From: Alloalcanivorax venustensis ISO4 | Lineage (GTDB): Bacteria > Pseudomonadota > Gammaproteobacteria > Pseudomonadales > Alcanivoracaceae | Direction of reading: 5' to 3' | Length of the DNA stretch: 64,000 bases | Assembly: GCF_015356855.1 (NCBI RefSeq) | Contig: NZ_ARXR01000013.1 | Location: 1 to 64,000 of the forward strand | Shown here: one piece after another, positions 50,149-61,881 of the stretch | How the letters are laid out: the number at the start of each line of letters is the position of its first letter | Position numbering within the stretch: position 1 is the stretch's first letter | Position numbers and translations under genes: made by a program | The notes under the pieces: model-generated | What the model saw: the letters and a program-made list of their open reading frames with translations, nothing else | Database searches by the model: none | Told to the model about the DNA's origin: nothing

Positions 50149-50451
50149 ATGGCAACGGGAACAGTGAAATGGTTTAACAACGCCAAGGGCTACGGCTTCG
50201 TGCGGCCCGATGAAGGCGGTGACGACCTTTTCGTGCATTACTCCTACATTCAGGAGGAAGGGTACAAAACCCTGTACGCGGGCCAGAACGTGGAGTACGA
50301 GCTGCGCGAGGCCAGCAAAGGCTACCACGCGGTCAATCTTAAACCGGGTGAGGTCAAAAACGGGCAAGACGGCAAGGACGGAGAGTCCCCGACTTCCCGC
50401 CGCCAGAAACCACGACGACGGGACCGGGAAAACAGCGCCGTCTCCGGCTGA
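50149..50451 (+). CDS. cspD: Cold-shock-domain protein CspD
   Basis: A 100-residue protein with one cold-shock domain (1-68) containing RNP1 KGYGFV (residues 13-18) and RNP2 [17 protein letters not shown] distinguishes the CspD type, an inhibitor of replication in E. coli. Its C-terminal 30 residues are hydrophilic and basic ([12 protein letters not shown]), longer than in E. coli CspD (74 residues). GGAAGG lies upstream of the ATG. It is divergent from clpS, the usual location. A TTGACA at 50044-50049 has no convincing -10. Confidence 0.94.
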   Translation: MATGTVKWFNNAKGYGFVRPDEGGDDLFVHYSYIQEEGYKTLYAGQNVEYELREASKGYHAVNLKPGEVKNGQDGKDGESPTSRRQKPRRRDRENSAVSG

Positions 50452-50480
50452 CGCCGAGACCGCGCGAAGGCCGGGGCCGA

Positions 50481-51743
50481 TCAGACCCCCATGTGCTCGA
50501 TCACGGCGTCGCCGAACTGAGAACACTTGAGCAGGGTCGCGTCGGGCATCAAACGCTCGAAGTCGTAGGTCACGGTCTTCGCGGCGATCGCGCCTTCCAT
50601 GCCGGTGATCACCAGATCGGCGGCATCGTTCCAGCCCATGTGACGCAGCATCATCTCCGCGGAGAGAATCAGCGAGCCCGGGTTCACCTTGTCCTGGCCG
50701 GCGTACTTCGGCGCGGTGCCGTGGGTGGCCTCGAACAGGGCCACCGAGCCGCCGATGTTGGCGCCCGGCGCGATGCCGATGCCGCCCACTTCCGCCGCCA
50801 GGGCGTCGGAAATGTAGTCGCCGTTCAGGTTCAGAGTGGCGATCACGCTGTAATCCGCGGGACGCATCAGAATCTGCTGCAGGAAGGCGTCGGCGATCAC
50901 GTCCTTGATGACGATGTCCTTGCCGGTACGCGGGTTCTTCATCACGTGCCAGGGGCCGCCGTCCAGGGGCTCGGCGCCGTAGCGCTCCACCGCCAGCTCA
51001 TAACCCCAGTTCTTAAACGAACCCTCGGTGTACTTCATGATGTTGCCTTTGTGCACCAGGGTGACCGAATCCTTGTCATTGTCGATGGCGAACTGGATCG
51101 CCTTGCGCACCAGGCGCTGGCTGCCCTCGCGGGAAACCGGCTTGATGCCGATGCCGCAGCCTTCCGGGAAGCGGATCTGGGTGACACCCATCTCCTCGCG
51201 CAGGAAGCGGATCAGCTTGGTGGCTTCGGGGCTGTCGGCCGCCCACTCGATGCCGGCGTAAATGTCCTCGGAGTTCTCGCGGAAGATCACCATGTCGGTG
51301 AGCTCCGGGTGACGTACCGGGCTGGGCACGCCCTCGAACCAGCGCACCGGACGCATGCAGGTGTACAGGTCCAGCTCCTGGCGCAGGGCCACGTTCAACG
51401 ACCGGATGCCGCCGCTCACCGGGGTGGTCAGCGGGCCCTTGATGCCCACGGTGTATTCCCGCAGGGCCTCCAGGGTTTCTTCCGGCATCCAGGTGTCCGG
51501 GCCGTAAACCTTGGTGGCTTTTTCACCGGCGTAGACTTCCATCCAGGTGATGCCACGTTTGGTGCCGTAGGCTTTTTCTACAGCGGCGGTAACCACTTTC
51601 ATCATCACCGGCGTGATATCGACGCCGATGCCGTCCCCTTCAATGTACGGAATAACCGGGTGGTTGGGGACATTCAGGGATAGGTCCGCATTAACGGTGA
51701 TTTTGTCACCGTCCGCCGGAACCGTGATCTTTTGGTATCCCAT
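50481..51743 (-). CDS. icd: NADP-dependent isocitrate dehydrogenase
   Basis: A 420-residue TCA-cycle enzyme of the homodimeric E. coli type. Substrate-site residues lie in [13 protein letters not shown]. Ser115 corresponds to the serine phosphorylated by AceK, which diverts flux to the glyoxylate shunt, whose malate synthase ends this window. NADP-specific and catalytic regions include [13 protein letters not shown] and [29 protein letters not shown] precedes the ATG. Confidence 0.98.
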   Translation of the reverse strand: MGYQKITVPADGDKITVNADLSLNVPNHPVIPYIEGDGIGVDITPVMMKVVTAAVEKAYGTKRGITWMEVYAGEKATKVYGPDTWMPEETLEALREYTVGIKGPLTTPVSGGIRSLNVALRQELDLYTCMRPVRWFEGVPSPVRHPELTDMVIFRENSEDIYAGIEWAADSPEATKLIRFLREEMGVTQIRFPEGCGIGIKPVSREGSQRLVRKAIQFAIDNDKDSVTLVHKGNIMKYTEGSFKNWGYELAVERYGAEPLDGGPWHVMKNPRTGKDIVIKDVIADAFLQQILMRPADYSVIATLNLNGDYISDALAAEVGGIGIAPGANIGGSVALFEATHGTAPKYAGQDKVNPGSLILSAEMMLRHMGWNDAADLVITGMEGAIAAKTVTYDFERLMPDATLLKCSQFGDAVIEHMGV

Positions 51744-51852
51744 CTACACTACTCCCTCTGAAAAAAACCGTCGGATTCGGTTGCCTGGCGAGTATAGCAC
51801 TCAGCCGTTATTCTTGCTTGGCCTTGACGGGCCTACTAAGGCGTTTTTTGAC

Positions 51853-52476
51853 ATGGCCAGACTGATTTTGTTTAACAAACCCTTTCAGGTGCTCTCCCAG
51901 TTCACCGATCCAAGGGGACGGCGCACGCTGAAGGATTTCATTCCGGTGCCGGGGGTCTACCCCGCCGGCCGGCTGGACTGGGACTCTGAGGGCCTGCTGT
52001 TACTGACCGATGACGGCGCCCTGCAGGCGCACATCGCCAGCCCCCGCTTCCACCAGGCCAAGACCTACCTGGTGCAGGTGGAGGGGGAGCCGTCGGAAGA
52101 CGCCCTCCAGCGCCTGCGTCAGGGCATCACCCTGAAGGACGGTCCCTGCCGTCCGGCACCGGTGGAAGCGGTGCCGCCGCCGGCCCTGTGGCCACGGCAC
52201 CCGCCGGTGCGCACGCGGCTCACGGTAGCCGACCAGTGGCTGGAACTCACCCTAGACGAAGGTCGCAACCGCCAGGTCCGGCGCATGACCGCCGCCATCG
52301 GCCACCCCACCCTGCGGCTGGTACGCTGGCGCATCGGTGACTGGGACCTGAGCGGCCTGGCCCCCGGCGAATGGCGTGAACTGCAAATCCACGCCCCCAA
52401 AAAGCCACCCCGCCCGGCCGCGCGCAAAGGCCGGCGCCGGGCTCCGGCCCGGGGTACGCGCGGGCCTCGTGGCTGA
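51853..52476 (+). CDS. rluE: 23S rRNA pseudouridine synthase RluE
   Basis: A 207-residue RsuA-family synthase (E. coli RluE modifies U2457). Catalytic Asp42 is in [18 protein letters not shown], and [23 protein letters not shown] closes the core. No S4 domain is present, as expected for RluE. The C-terminus is basic ([19 protein letters not shown]). The ATG at 51853 follows a weak site; the frame back to 51613 overlaps icd antisense and is rejected. icd-rluE-nudJ-mnmA-hflD-purB is the E. coli order. Confidence 0.93.
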   Translation: MARLILFNKPFQVLSQFTDPRGRRTLKDFIPVPGVYPAGRLDWDSEGLLLLTDDGALQAHIASPRFHQAKTYLVQVEGEPSEDALQRLRQGITLKDGPCRPAPVEAVPPPALWPRHPPVRTRLTVADQWLELTLDEGRNRQVRRMTAAIGHPTLRLVRWRIGDWDLSGLAPGEWRELQIHAPKKPPRPAARKGRRRAPARGTRGPRG

Positions 52477-52558
52477 GGCACCGCCCGCGGCTGTCGCGGC
52501 GCGCCCGGGTGCGCTACCATCGGCGCCCGCAGCAAACCACAGACGGATCAGGAACCGG

Positions 52559-53026
52559 ATGAACAGCTTCCAAGCGCATATTACAGTCGCCACCGTGGTG
52601 GAACATGAAGGCCGCCTGTTGTTCGTGCGCGAAACCCAGAACGGCGAAGCGGTGATCAACCAGCCCGCCGGCCACGCCGAATTCGGCGAGGACCTGATGC
52701 AGGCCGCCTACCGGGAAACCCTGGAGGAAACCGCCTGGCGGGTGGAGATCACCGGCCTGCTCGGCTGGTACATTTTTCAGCCTTATAAAGGCGCCGGGGT
52801 ATACTACCGCACCTGTTTCATCGCCGAGCCCCGGGGGCACGACCCGCACCAGAAACTGGACACCGGCATTCTGGAAGCGCTCTGGCTGACCCCCGAAGAG
52901 CTGGCGCAGCGCCGCGCCGAGCACCGCAGCCCGCTGGTGGCGCGCTGCGTGGAAGACTATCAAAGCGGCCGGCGCCTGCCGCTGGACGCCATTTACCAGC
53001 ACCCCTGGCCGCTGCAGCGCGGTTGA
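52559..53026 (+). CDS. nudJ: Nudix phosphatase NudJ
   Basis: A 155-residue Nudix hydrolase; E. coli NudJ dephosphorylates the thiamine precursor HMP-PP and nucleoside diphosphates. The Nudix box starts at [14 protein letters not shown] and continues RETLEETAW; the usual final Gly is Ala. The remaining metal-binding glutamates are intact. N-terminus [19 protein letters not shown] fits NudJ. GGA lies six bases before the ATG at 52559. Confidence 0.92.
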   Translation: MNSFQAHITVATVVEHEGRLLFVRETQNGEAVINQPAGHAEFGEDLMQAAYRETLEETAWRVEITGLLGWYIFQPYKGAGVYYRTCFIAEPRGHDPHQKLDTGILEALWLTPEELAQRRAEHRSPLVARCVEDYQSGRRLPLDAIYQHPWPLQRG

Positions 53027-53057
53027 TTCGCGTCAAAGCGCCCATATAGAGAGCCCC

Positions 53058-54158
53058 ATGAACACACAAGCGCCCGAAAGCACCCGCGTCATTGTCGGCA
53101 TGTCCGGCGGTGTCGATTCCTCCGTGGCCGCCGCCCGCCTGCTGGACGCCGGCTACCAGGTGGAAGGCCTGTTCATGAAGAACTGGGACGAGGACGACGG
53201 CACCGAGTACTGCACCGCCCGGGACGACCTGCTCGACGCCATGCAGGTGGCCGGCGTACTGGGTATCGAGCTGCACACCGCCAATTTCGCCACCGAATAT
53301 TGGGACCGGGTGTTCGAGCACTTTCTGGCCGAATACCGCGCCGGGCGCACCCCCAACCCGGACATCCTCTGTAATAAGGAGATCAAGTTCCGCGCCTTTC
53401 TGGATCACGCCCTGACCCTGGGCGCGGACTACATCGCCACCGGCCACTATGCCCAAGTGGATCACAGCGGTGAGCACGCCCGGCTGCTGCGCGCGGTGGA
53501 CGACAACAAGGACCAGACCTATTTCCTGCACGCCGTCGGCGGCGACAAGTTCGCCCGCACCCTGTTTCCGCTCGGCGACCTGGAGAAACCGGAGGTACGC
53601 CGTCTGGCCGGCGAGCGCGGCTTCGCCAACCATAAAAAGAAAGACTCCACCGGCATCTGCTTTATCGGCGAGCGGCGCTTCAAGGATTTCCTGGAAACCT
53701 ACCTGCCCGCCCAGCCCGGCGACATCGAGGACGACGCCGGCCACCGTATCGGTCGCCACGACGGGCTGATGTACTACACCCTGGGCCAGCGCCAGGGCCT
53801 CGGCATCGGCGGCCTGGCCGACGCCGGCGACGCGCCCTGGTACGTGGCCGGCAAGGACCTGGACCGCAACGTGCTGATCGCCGTGCAGGGCCAGGACCAC
53901 CCGCTGCTCTACCGCGACGAGCTGACCAGCGGGCCGGTGGACTGGATCGCCGGCGCGCCGCCGGCGCTGCCCGCCCGGCTCACCGCCAAGACCCGCTACC
54001 GGCAGCCGGACCAGGCCTGCCGGGTGGAAGACGCCGGCGCGGGCCGCGTGCGGGTGGTGTTCGACCAGCCCCAGCGGGCCGTCACGCCGGGCCAGTCCGT
54101 GGTGTTCTACGACGCCGACGCCTGTCTGGGCGGCGCCGTCATCGAGGAGACGCGATGA
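53058..54158 (+). CDS. mnmA: tRNA-specific 2-thiouridylase MnmA
   Basis: A 366-residue enzyme making 2-thiouridine at U34 of Glu, Gln and Lys tRNAs with sulfur from the Tus relay. The PP-loop is [13 protein letters not shown]. The catalytic Cys105 ([12 protein letters not shown]) and the persulfide-carrying Cys201 ([10 protein letters not shown]) are both present. C-terminal beta domains follow ([12 protein letters not shown]-like [12 protein letters not shown]). It overlaps hflD by 4 nt. Confidence 0.97.
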   Translation: MNTQAPESTRVIVGMSGGVDSSVAAARLLDAGYQVEGLFMKNWDEDDGTEYCTARDDLLDAMQVAGVLGIELHTANFATEYWDRVFEHFLAEYRAGRTPNPDILCNKEIKFRAFLDHALTLGADYIATGHYAQVDHSGEHARLLRAVDDNKDQTYFLHAVGGDKFARTLFPLGDLEKPEVRRLAGERGFANHKKKDSTGICFIGERRFKDFLETYLPAQPGDIEDDAGHRIGRHDGLMYYTLGQRQGLGIGGLADAGDAPWYVAGKDLDRNVLIAVQGQDHPLLYRDELTSGPVDWIAGAPPALPARLTAKTRYRQPDQACRVEDAGAGRVRVVFDQPQRAVTPGQSVVFYDADACLGGAVIEETR

Positions 54159-54784
54159 ATTCGCAGCAGCAACAAGCCCTGGCTCTGGCCGCGGTGTTCG
54201 AGGCCGCCACCCTGGCCGACCAGATCGCCACCAGCGGCGACTGCGACCACGCCGCCATGGAGGCCCTGCTCGACGGGGTGATGACCATGGAGGCCACCGA
54301 CTTCGACACCATCTACCCGCGCCCCGCCCTGTTCCGAAACGGCCTGCGCCTGCTGCGCCAGAGCCTCAACCGGGAGCAGACCCGCCAGGCGGCGCGGCCG
54401 CTCAGCTACTCGCTGGCGTTGCTGCATTTGTCCTCCAAGCTGCGCAAGAACAGCGACGTGATCAGTATCCTGCGCCACCGGCTGATCGCCCTGGAGGGCC
54501 AGCGCCAGCATTTCCAGGGCGGCACCACCAATGTCACTTTTTGTCATCGCCTGGCGGGCATCTACCTGGATACCCTGGGCACCTTCCGGTTTCGCATCCG
54601 CGTGCAGGGCGAGCCGGCGCGCCTTCAGGACGAGGACAACGCCGCCCGTATTCGCGCCCTGTTCCTGGCCGGCGTGCGGGCCGCCTTTCTGTGGCACCAG
54701 CTGGGCGGACGCCGATGGCGCTTGCTGTTCCAGCGCAAGCAGCAACTGGAAATCCTGGAAAGCATAAAATTCAGTAAGTTATAG
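54155..54784 (+). CDS. hflD: HflD-family membrane-associated protein
   Basis: A 209-residue all-helical protein matching HflD, known in E. coli as a modulator of lambda CII degradation and encoded between mnmA and purB. Recognisable parts are [39 protein letters not shown] and a C-terminal [22 protein letters not shown]. The ATG overlaps the mnmA stop (ATGA). Confidence 0.9.
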   Translation: MNSQQQQALALAAVFEAATLADQIATSGDCDHAAMEALLDGVMTMEATDFDTIYPRPALFRNGLRLLRQSLNREQTRQAARPLSYSLALLHLSSKLRKNSDVISILRHRLIALEGQRQHFQGGTTNVTFCHRLAGIYLDTLGTFRFRIRVQGEPARLQDEDNAARIRALFLAGVRAAFLWHQLGGRRWRLLFQRKQQLEILESIKFSKL

Positions 54785-54884
54785 CTATAACCTGATAATC
54801 GACTTTAACTAAAATCCGCGCCTTTCCCGGGCGCCTTCCCGGCGCGCGCCGGCGCTACGCGAGCGGCGCCATTTTGCTGTATGA

Positions 54885-56291
<1,407 letters not shown>

Positions 56292-56317
56292 GCGCCAGCG
56301 CGCCGCCGCCGGATACC

Positions 56318-57451
56318 ATGTCTGCCGCCACCGCTCTGCCCCGCTTCAACCTGCCGATGGCGCCCCGGGACTTCCTGGCGCGCCACTGGCAGCGGGCGCC
56401 CCTGTTCATGCCCGGCGCCGCCGGCGGCCTGGACCACCCGGACGCCGATACCCTGGCCGGGCTGGCGCTGGAGCAGGAGGTGGAGTCCCGGCTGATCCGT
56501 GGCGCCGGCAACGGCCCCTGGCACCTGGAACAGGGCCCGCTGGACGAACAGCGCTTCGCCGAACTGGGCGACCGGGACTGGACGCTGCTGGTGCAGTCGG
56601 TGGACCACTACCTCACTGAGGTGTCGCTGCTGCTGGATGATTTCGGCTTCGTGCCCGGCTGGCGCCTGGACGACATCATGATCAGCTACGCCGCCGAAGG
56701 CGGCAGCGTCGGCCCCCATTTCGACCAGTACGACGTCTTCCTGATCCAGGCCGCCGGTCGGCGGCACTGGCAGCTGGGCCCGCAGTGCGACGAACAGAGC
56801 CGCCTGCGCGGCGACGTGCCCCTGAAAATGCTGGCCCACATGCCCGTGGAGCAGGAACACACCGCCGGCCCCGGCGATGTGCTCTACCTGCCGCCCGGCA
56901 TGGCCCACCACGGCGTGGCGCTGGACAGCGACTGCATCACCTGGTCGGTGGGGTTCCGGGCCCCGGACTACCGGGACCTGCTGGCGGAAATGGTCGCCGA
57001 AACCCTCGCCGACACCGACGAGCAGCTGTATACCGACCCGGGCCGGGCGCCGGTGGACGACGCCGGCGAGCTGAGCGCTGCCGACCGCGACGCCATGCTC
57101 GACCGCGCCTTCGGGCTGCTGGATCGCGGCGCCGCCGGGCGCGCCCTGGCCCGCTGGCTGAGCACGCCGCGGCAGACAGGACTTGATTTTCTGATCGACC
57201 CGGCGCACATTCGCGCCGCCGACCCCGCCACGGCCCTGATCCGGCATGGCGGCGCGCGGCTTCTCTGCCACGGCGACACCGCCTGGCTCAACGGGGAACC
57301 CTGGCCTCTCAATCAGGGCCAGAAGCCGCTGGCGCGGCTGCTTGCACGCCAGCGCCGCTATCGACACGACGAGCTGGCTGAGGTGCTCAACGCCGACAGC
57401 CGCGACCTGCTTAACCACTGGATAGACCAGGGCTACTTTGCCGAGCTTTAA
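56318..57451 (+). CDS. roxA: 50S ribosomal protein L16 arginine hydroxylase
   Basis: A 377-residue JmjC-type 2-oxoglutarate oxygenase (YcfD/RoxA) that hydroxylates Arg81 of L16. The iron ligands are His134 and Asp136 (GPHFDQYD) and the histidine in PPGMAHHG (197). An N-terminal FLARHWQRAPLFMPGA is typical, and a C-terminal winged-helix domain follows (about 300-377). It lies 26 nt after purB, near where E. coli has ycfD. Confidence 0.94.
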   Translation: MSAATALPRFNLPMAPRDFLARHWQRAPLFMPGAAGGLDHPDADTLAGLALEQEVESRLIRGAGNGPWHLEQGPLDEQRFAELGDRDWTLLVQSVDHYLTEVSLLLDDFGFVPGWRLDDIMISYAAEGGSVGPHFDQYDVFLIQAAGRRHWQLGPQCDEQSRLRGDVPLKMLAHMPVEQEHTAGPGDVLYLPPGMAHHGVALDSDCITWSVGFRAPDYRDLLAEMVAETLADTDEQLYTDPGRAPVDDAGELSAADRDAMLDRAFGLLDRGAAGRALARWLSTPRQTGLDFLIDPAHIRAADPATALIRHGGARLLCHGDTAWLNGEPWPLNQGQKPLARLLARQRRYRHDELAEVLNADSRDLLNHWIDQGYFAEL

Positions 57452-57461
57452 CGAGAACGCC

Positions 57462-57887
57462 ATGGCCTTTAGCATTATCGAAACCTCCTGGGACGAACAC
57501 CGCGCCGAACTCAGCGCTCTGCGCGAGCGCATCTTCATCGGCGAACAGGGCGTCCCCGAAGAACTGGAATGGGACGGCGCCGACCCGGCCTCTCGTCATT
57601 TTCTGGCACTCGACGACGACCAGCAGCCGATCGGCTGCATCCGGTTGCTGGGCAGCGGCCAGATCAGCCGGCTGTGCGTGTTGGAAACCCGCCGCAACAG
57701 CGGCATCGGCCGCGCCCTGCTGGTGGCCGCCGAGGAAGCCGCCCGCGCCGCCGGCATGCGGGAAATCTTCCTCTACGCCCAGACCCACGCCACCAGCTTC
57801 TACGAAGGCGCCGGGTTCTCCGCCTCCGGGGGGATTTTCATGGACGCCCATATCCCCCACCGCCAGATGTTCAAGCTGCTCACCTGA
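57462..57887 (+). CDS. GNAT-family N-acetyltransferase
   Basis: A 141-residue acetyltransferase. The acetyl-CoA motif is RRNSGIGRALL (R-x2-G-x-G type), followed by AAGMREIFLYAQTHATSFYEGAGF. The N-terminal LRERIFIGEQGVPEELEWDGAD resembles the ElaA/YjcF-like group. The substrate cannot be inferred. The ATG at 57462 has GAGA upstream; a TTG at 57438 would overlap roxA. roxA is 10 nt upstream, suggesting co-transcription. Confidence 0.85.
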   Translation: MAFSIIETSWDEHRAELSALRERIFIGEQGVPEELEWDGADPASRHFLALDDDQQPIGCIRLLGSGQISRLCVLETRRNSGIGRALLVAAEEAARAAGMREIFLYAQTHATSFYEGAGFSASGGIFMDAHIPHRQMFKLLT

Positions 57888-57899
57888 AGCGGCGCTGCC

Positions 57900-58391
57900 A
57901 TGGACCTCCGGATCGGCGAAGACAGCACCCTTCACCATCCGTCTTCCGCGACGGCGGCCCTGGCGGCACTGATCCGCGCCGGCCGGCGCCGCCTGTGGCT
58001 GCGCGTGTCTCAACTGGACGCCCTCAGCAACGACGGCGACGTCCTGGACGCCCTCAAAAGCCTGGCTCTGTCATCGCCGCGCGCCGATCTGCGCGTGCTG
58101 TTCGACGACGCCGGGCATGCGGTGAAAACCGGCCACGGCCTGATCCACCTGGGCCGCCGGCTGCCATCACGGCTTCAGTTGCGCCAGACACAAGCGGACG
58201 ATGCGGACCCGCGCCTGTGCTTCGCGGTCGCCGACCGCACCGGTCTGTTCGAGGCCCACGGCTGGCCCCGCCCGGAGCGGCTGACCCTGTGCGCCCACGC
58301 CCTGCCCCTGGGCCCACGCCGGGCCGATGAGTTCGCCCACGTCTGGGAACGGGGCCGCGCCAACCGGGAGCTGCGCGAACTGCGGCTCTAG
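57900..58391 (+). CDS. Uncharacterised protein downstream of GNAT gene
   Basis: A 163-residue soluble protein with no motif I can assign. It starts 12 nt after the GNAT gene. The pattern of alternating strands and helices (RRRLWLRVSQLDALSNDGDVLDAL, ADLRVLFDDAGHAV) resembles a single phospholipase-D-like half without the catalytic HKD. Similar proteins accompany GNAT genes in pseudomonads (DUF7931, from memory). It converges with the TrmB-like gene, overlapping it by four bases. Confidence 0.65.
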   Translation: MDLRIGEDSTLHHPSSATAALAALIRAGRRRLWLRVSQLDALSNDGDVLDALKSLALSSPRADLRVLFDDAGHAVKTGHGLIHLGRRLPSRLQLRQTQADDADPRLCFAVADRTGLFEAHGWPRPERLTLCAHALPLGPRRADEFAHVWERGRANRELRELRL

Positions 58392-59059
58392 ACGGTCTTT
58401 TCAGCGTTTGCGGTCAACGCCCAGAGCCGGTGACCGCTATGCCGATACTTGCTCTCGAAGTCGGTGAGTGATTCACCGTCCGTCGTCAGTTCGCTCACCG
58501 ACGCCGAAAGGCCCGCGAACGCCAGCGCCTCGGCCATCTCCCGGGCGTACAACTCCCAGTTGGTGCGCAGCACCAGGGTACCGCCCAACGCCAACAAATG
58601 CGGAAACACCGGGTGACCGTGCCAGCGGCGTTTCAAGTGGGCGCTCTTCGGCCAGGGGTTCGGGTATAGGAGGTAATGCCGCCAGGGCCGCCAGCCGGCC
58701 GCCTCCGCCAAGCGCCAGAAGCCGGCGCAGTCGGTGCGCACCAGCAGCAGATTATCAGGCGGATCGAAACGGCGCTCCGCGCGCGCCAAGCGGTGGGCCG
58801 ATTGGTCCAGCCCCAGCACCAGCGCCTCCGGATGCCGTCGCGCCAACAGCATCGACGAGCGGCCGGTGCCGCAGCCCGAATCCAGAATCAGGGGCCGCCG
58901 GGAAGTCCCCACCCAGGCCTGCGCCCGGGCAAACGCCTCGCGGTCATGGTCGCCAAGCGGCGCCCGCCAGGGGTGCGCCAGGTGGCGACGCACCGTCGCT
59001 TCCAGAGCGGGGTGCACCCCTTCCTGGTTAGTGGTCACCGCCCGGCTGTTAGCAAACAT
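58388..59059 (-). CDS. TrmB-like SAM-dependent methyltransferase
   Basis: A 223-residue protein of the TrmB (tRNA m7G46 methyltransferase) family. SAM motif I reads LDSGCGTGRSS and the signature region YPNPWPKSAHLKRRWHGHPVFP is intact. GGTLVLRTNWELYAREMAEAL and FESKYRHSGHRLW also fit. Canonical TrmB has D-x-GFGMG and FPDPWPKKRH. The substitutions suggest a paralogous subgroup, so tRNA specificity is uncertain. The gene stands alone on the minus strand. Confidence 0.75.
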   Translation of the reverse strand: MFANSRAVTTNQEGVHPALEATVRRHLAHPWRAPLGDHDREAFARAQAWVGTSRRPLILDSGCGTGRSSMLLARRHPEALVLGLDQSAHRLARAERRFDPPDNLLLVRTDCAGFWRLAEAAGWRPWRHYLLYPNPWPKSAHLKRRWHGHPVFPHLLALGGTLVLRTNWELYAREMAEALAFAGLSASVSELTTDGESLTDFESKYRHSGHRLWALTANAEKTV

Positions 59060-59174
59060 GCTGTGTCTCGAGAAGGGGCATTATTTAGGACAACTTAATT
59101 TACATTTCTGGCCCGCGGCCCACCCCGCGGCGCCGATTTTGGCTACAATTCCGCGCATTACGGAGTTTGCCATT

Positions 59175-60752
59175 ATGCGTTTTTTGTTGGTTTTTTTCTG
59201 CCTTTTCCTGATCACCGCCTGCCAGGACAATCCGGCCCCCGACAGCGACTACGAGGACGATTTCCTGCTCGTCGCCCATCAGACCATGACGCCTCTGGAC
59301 GACGACTACAGCCAGGACATGAACCTCAAGGCCCTGGTCCGCAACCGTATCGCGGACGGGCCCGACGACGGCCGCTGGATCCGCACCACCCTGCCCTGGC
59401 TGCGCCTGGGCAGCGGCGAGCTGGATACCCGCGACCTGGACCGGCTCGGCGAGCGCGCCGAACCGCTGATGAAATTTCTCTCCACCGGCACCCTGAGCCG
59501 CGTCGAGGACGGTGAAATCACCGACACCCGGATCGCCGACCAGGCGCTCTACGCGACGCTGGTGGAGCGCTTCGGCGACAAGGTGCAGCAGCTGCTGGAT
59601 CAGGCCACCGCCACGGCGGTCCCCCTGCCACGGGACCCGCGCCCCGGCGACACCTGGCACGCGGACGCCGCGCTGTGGGGCCTGCCCAGCGTCGCCGCCG
59701 ACTATGAGGTGCTGGACCGGGACGGCGACCGGGTATTGATCGCCCTCACCCTGGACGGCGACGGCGTCACCGGCCAGGCGCGCATGGTCGCCCGCTGGCC
59801 CTCCGGCATGCCCGAAGCGCTGCGCCTGCACAGCACCGTGAAACAGGGCGATGACCTGCCCGAAGGCACCCGGGTGCTGGAATGGGACGAACGGCGCGTG
59901 GACCTGCACCTGGAAAACGAGGGGCGGCTGAGCGCCCGCCCGCTGGATGCCGACGGCGAGCCGCTGGACTTCGCGGTGGTGTACCGGGCGCCCAAGCAGG
60001 GCGACACCTCCGCCGACACCTTTGTCGAACGCCTGAGCCTGGGCGCGCCGCCGGCGGAGGTCAGCCTGCTGACCGAGGCCCCCATCGCGTCGCTGCGGCT
60101 GACGCCGCTGCACCGGGAACAGCGGGCACTGACCTTCACCGTACGGCCACTGCCGGACGAGCCGATAGAGGACCCGGCCGGCGTACGGCACGAAGCGTCA
60201 CCGCTGCCGCCGGTCCCGGAGCGGCTCGACGGCCTGCTTGAAGGGATGGAACTGAGCGGCCAGGACCAAAACCGGCTGCGCGTCACCGGTCCGGCGGGCC
60301 TGCGCCTGTGCACGCTGACCCCGGAAGACGGCGCCGCCCACCACGGCACGCCCCTGCGCTTCACCTGGGCCGGCGGCGACCGGGATCGGGGCACCCGGCC
60401 CGGCTTCGAGCTGCGCACCGAGGACGATCAGATCCGCTATTTCTACGACCGCAGGATCACCGTCGAGGCGCGCTGCCCCACCCGGGTGGAGACCGTCACG
60501 CTGACCCCGGACGCCCCCGGCTGCGCCCGCTTCGAGGGGGACAACGGCGTGGTGCTGGGCGACAACTGCGGCGGCATCGCGCATCTGGACTTCGCCGCCG
60601 TCGACGACACCGGCCTGGCGCTGCGGCCGCTTGGCGAGGACCAGAACGGCGTGCACCGCTTCTGGGGCCCGGTTAAGGAAGTCCGCTTCCTGCGTGGCCG
60701 GGACCCGCAAAGCCGCACCCTGACCGCGGAACTGCCGGAGTTGCCACAATGA
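59175..60752 (+). CDS. Predicted lipoprotein of unknown function
   Basis: A 525-residue exported protein. The lipoprotein signal MRFLLVFFCLFLITACQDN has the lipobox LITAC with Cys16; Gln at +2 favours outer-membrane sorting. The body is acidic and beta-rich, with no recognised domain. Late cysteines (LCTLTPEDG, EARCPTRVE, GCARFEG, DNCGG) could form disulfides. GGAG lies ten bases before the ATG at 59175. The frame extends upstream to 58734 but only antisense to the methyltransferase. It overlaps the next gene by 4 nt (ATGA). Confidence 0.75.
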   Translation: MRFLLVFFCLFLITACQDNPAPDSDYEDDFLLVAHQTMTPLDDDYSQDMNLKALVRNRIADGPDDGRWIRTTLPWLRLGSGELDTRDLDRLGERAEPLMKFLSTGTLSRVEDGEITDTRIADQALYATLVERFGDKVQQLLDQATATAVPLPRDPRPGDTWHADAALWGLPSVAADYEVLDRDGDRVLIALTLDGDGVTGQARMVARWPSGMPEALRLHSTVKQGDDLPEGTRVLEWDERRVDLHLENEGRLSARPLDADGEPLDFAVVYRAPKQGDTSADTFVERLSLGAPPAEVSLLTEAPIASLRLTPLHREQRALTFTVRPLPDEPIEDPAGVRHEASPLPPVPERLDGLLEGMELSGQDQNRLRVTGPAGLRLCTLTPEDGAAHHGTPLRFTWAGGDRDRGTRPGFELRTEDDQIRYFYDRRITVEARCPTRVETVTLTPDAPGCARFEGDNGVVLGDNCGGIAHLDFAAVDDTGLALRPLGEDQNGVHRFWGPVKEVRFLRGRDPQSRTLTAELPELPQ

Positions 60753-61801
60753 AACACCGCTGTTTGCTGGCGCTGGCGCCCCTGCTGCTGATGCTGGCCG
60801 CCACCGGCCACGCCGAGCGCCGCTATTTCACCCAGTACGACTCCCCGGCGAAAGCGCCGGAACAGGCGCTCTACTACGTGGATCTGCCGTTACCGGAAAA
60901 CCCCGACGGCCCCGGTTATCTGTACCGCGCCTATTACCGGGAAAACGACGCGCTCTACGCGGAAGGCGCCCGCGCCGGCGCCGGCCCGGACGCGGACTGG
61001 TTCGGCGACTGGCGCTACCTGTATCCCGACGGCGACATCAAACAGCGCGGCCACAGTGACGACCAGGGCCGCCTCGACGGCGACGTTATCTCATACTTCG
61101 AGAACGGCCGGATTGAGAAGGTCAAACCCTACACCGCCGGCAAACTGGACGGCACCGAAAAGCGCAACGACGAAGACGGCGACCTGCTGCTTGAGCTGCC
61201 CTATAGGGACGGCGCCCGCCACGGCATGCGGATCAATTATTACGGCGAAGGCGGCGGCCGCGAAGAAGGCCGCATGGTCGACGGCCTGCGCACCGGCACC
61301 TGGCGCGGCTACGACGACCAGGACCGTCTGATCTCGGTGTCGCACTTCAAGAAGGGCCGATTGGACGGCGAGGTCCGCGAGCGCAGCGGCCCGGAAGGGG
61401 AACGCTGGACCTATAAGCACTACCGGCAAGACAAACAGCATGGTCCCTGGCGCACTGAAAACGCCGACGGCGAGGTGCTGGAATCCGGCCGCTATCGCGA
61501 TGGCGTGCCGGTCGGTGAATGGCGCACCCTGCGCGACACCGGCGAGCAGGAAACCGCCACCTACGTGGACGGCGAACTGCACGGCGAGTGGCGCCTGCGT
61601 TCCGCCTCCGGGGCGCTGATCGCCGAGCGGCACTACGACCATGGCGATGCCACCGGCACCTGGAAGCGCTTCCAGGACGGCGAACTGAGCTACCGCGCCA
61701 CCTTCAAGGACGGTAAGCGCCAGGGCGAGGGCTGGCTCCGGGGCCGCGACGGCGAGCTGGTGAAAGCGCGTTGGGAGGAAGGACGCCGGATGACGCCCTA
61801 G
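60749..61801 (+). CDS. Exported MORN-repeat protein
   Basis: A 350-residue periplasmic or surface protein. A signal peptide (MKHRCLLALAPLLLMLAATGHA) is followed by about ten MORN_2-type repeats of roughly 23 residues. Examples are GDWRYLYPDGDIKQRGH, GKLDGTEKRNDEDG, HGPWRTENADGEVLESG and GEWRLRSASGALIAE. The MORN_2 (YwqK-like) fold makes an elongated beta sheet; the ligand is unknown. It is translationally coupled to the lipoprotein gene. Confidence 0.82.
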   Translation: MKHRCLLALAPLLLMLAATGHAERRYFTQYDSPAKAPEQALYYVDLPLPENPDGPGYLYRAYYRENDALYAEGARAGAGPDADWFGDWRYLYPDGDIKQRGHSDDQGRLDGDVISYFENGRIEKVKPYTAGKLDGTEKRNDEDGDLLLELPYRDGARHGMRINYYGEGGGREEGRMVDGLRTGTWRGYDDQDRLISVSHFKKGRLDGEVRERSGPEGERWTYKHYRQDKQHGPWRTENADGEVLESGRYRDGVPVGEWRTLRDTGEQETATYVDGELHGEWRLRSASGALIAERHYDHGDATGTWKRFQDGELSYRATFKDGKRQGEGWLRGRDGELVKARWEEGRRMTP

Positions 61802-61881
61802 AGCGCGCCCTGCCCGACCGGTATTCAGCGACAGCGGCTTATGGCTATGATGCGGGTTCCAGCCGAACAGGGACTTTCGTG

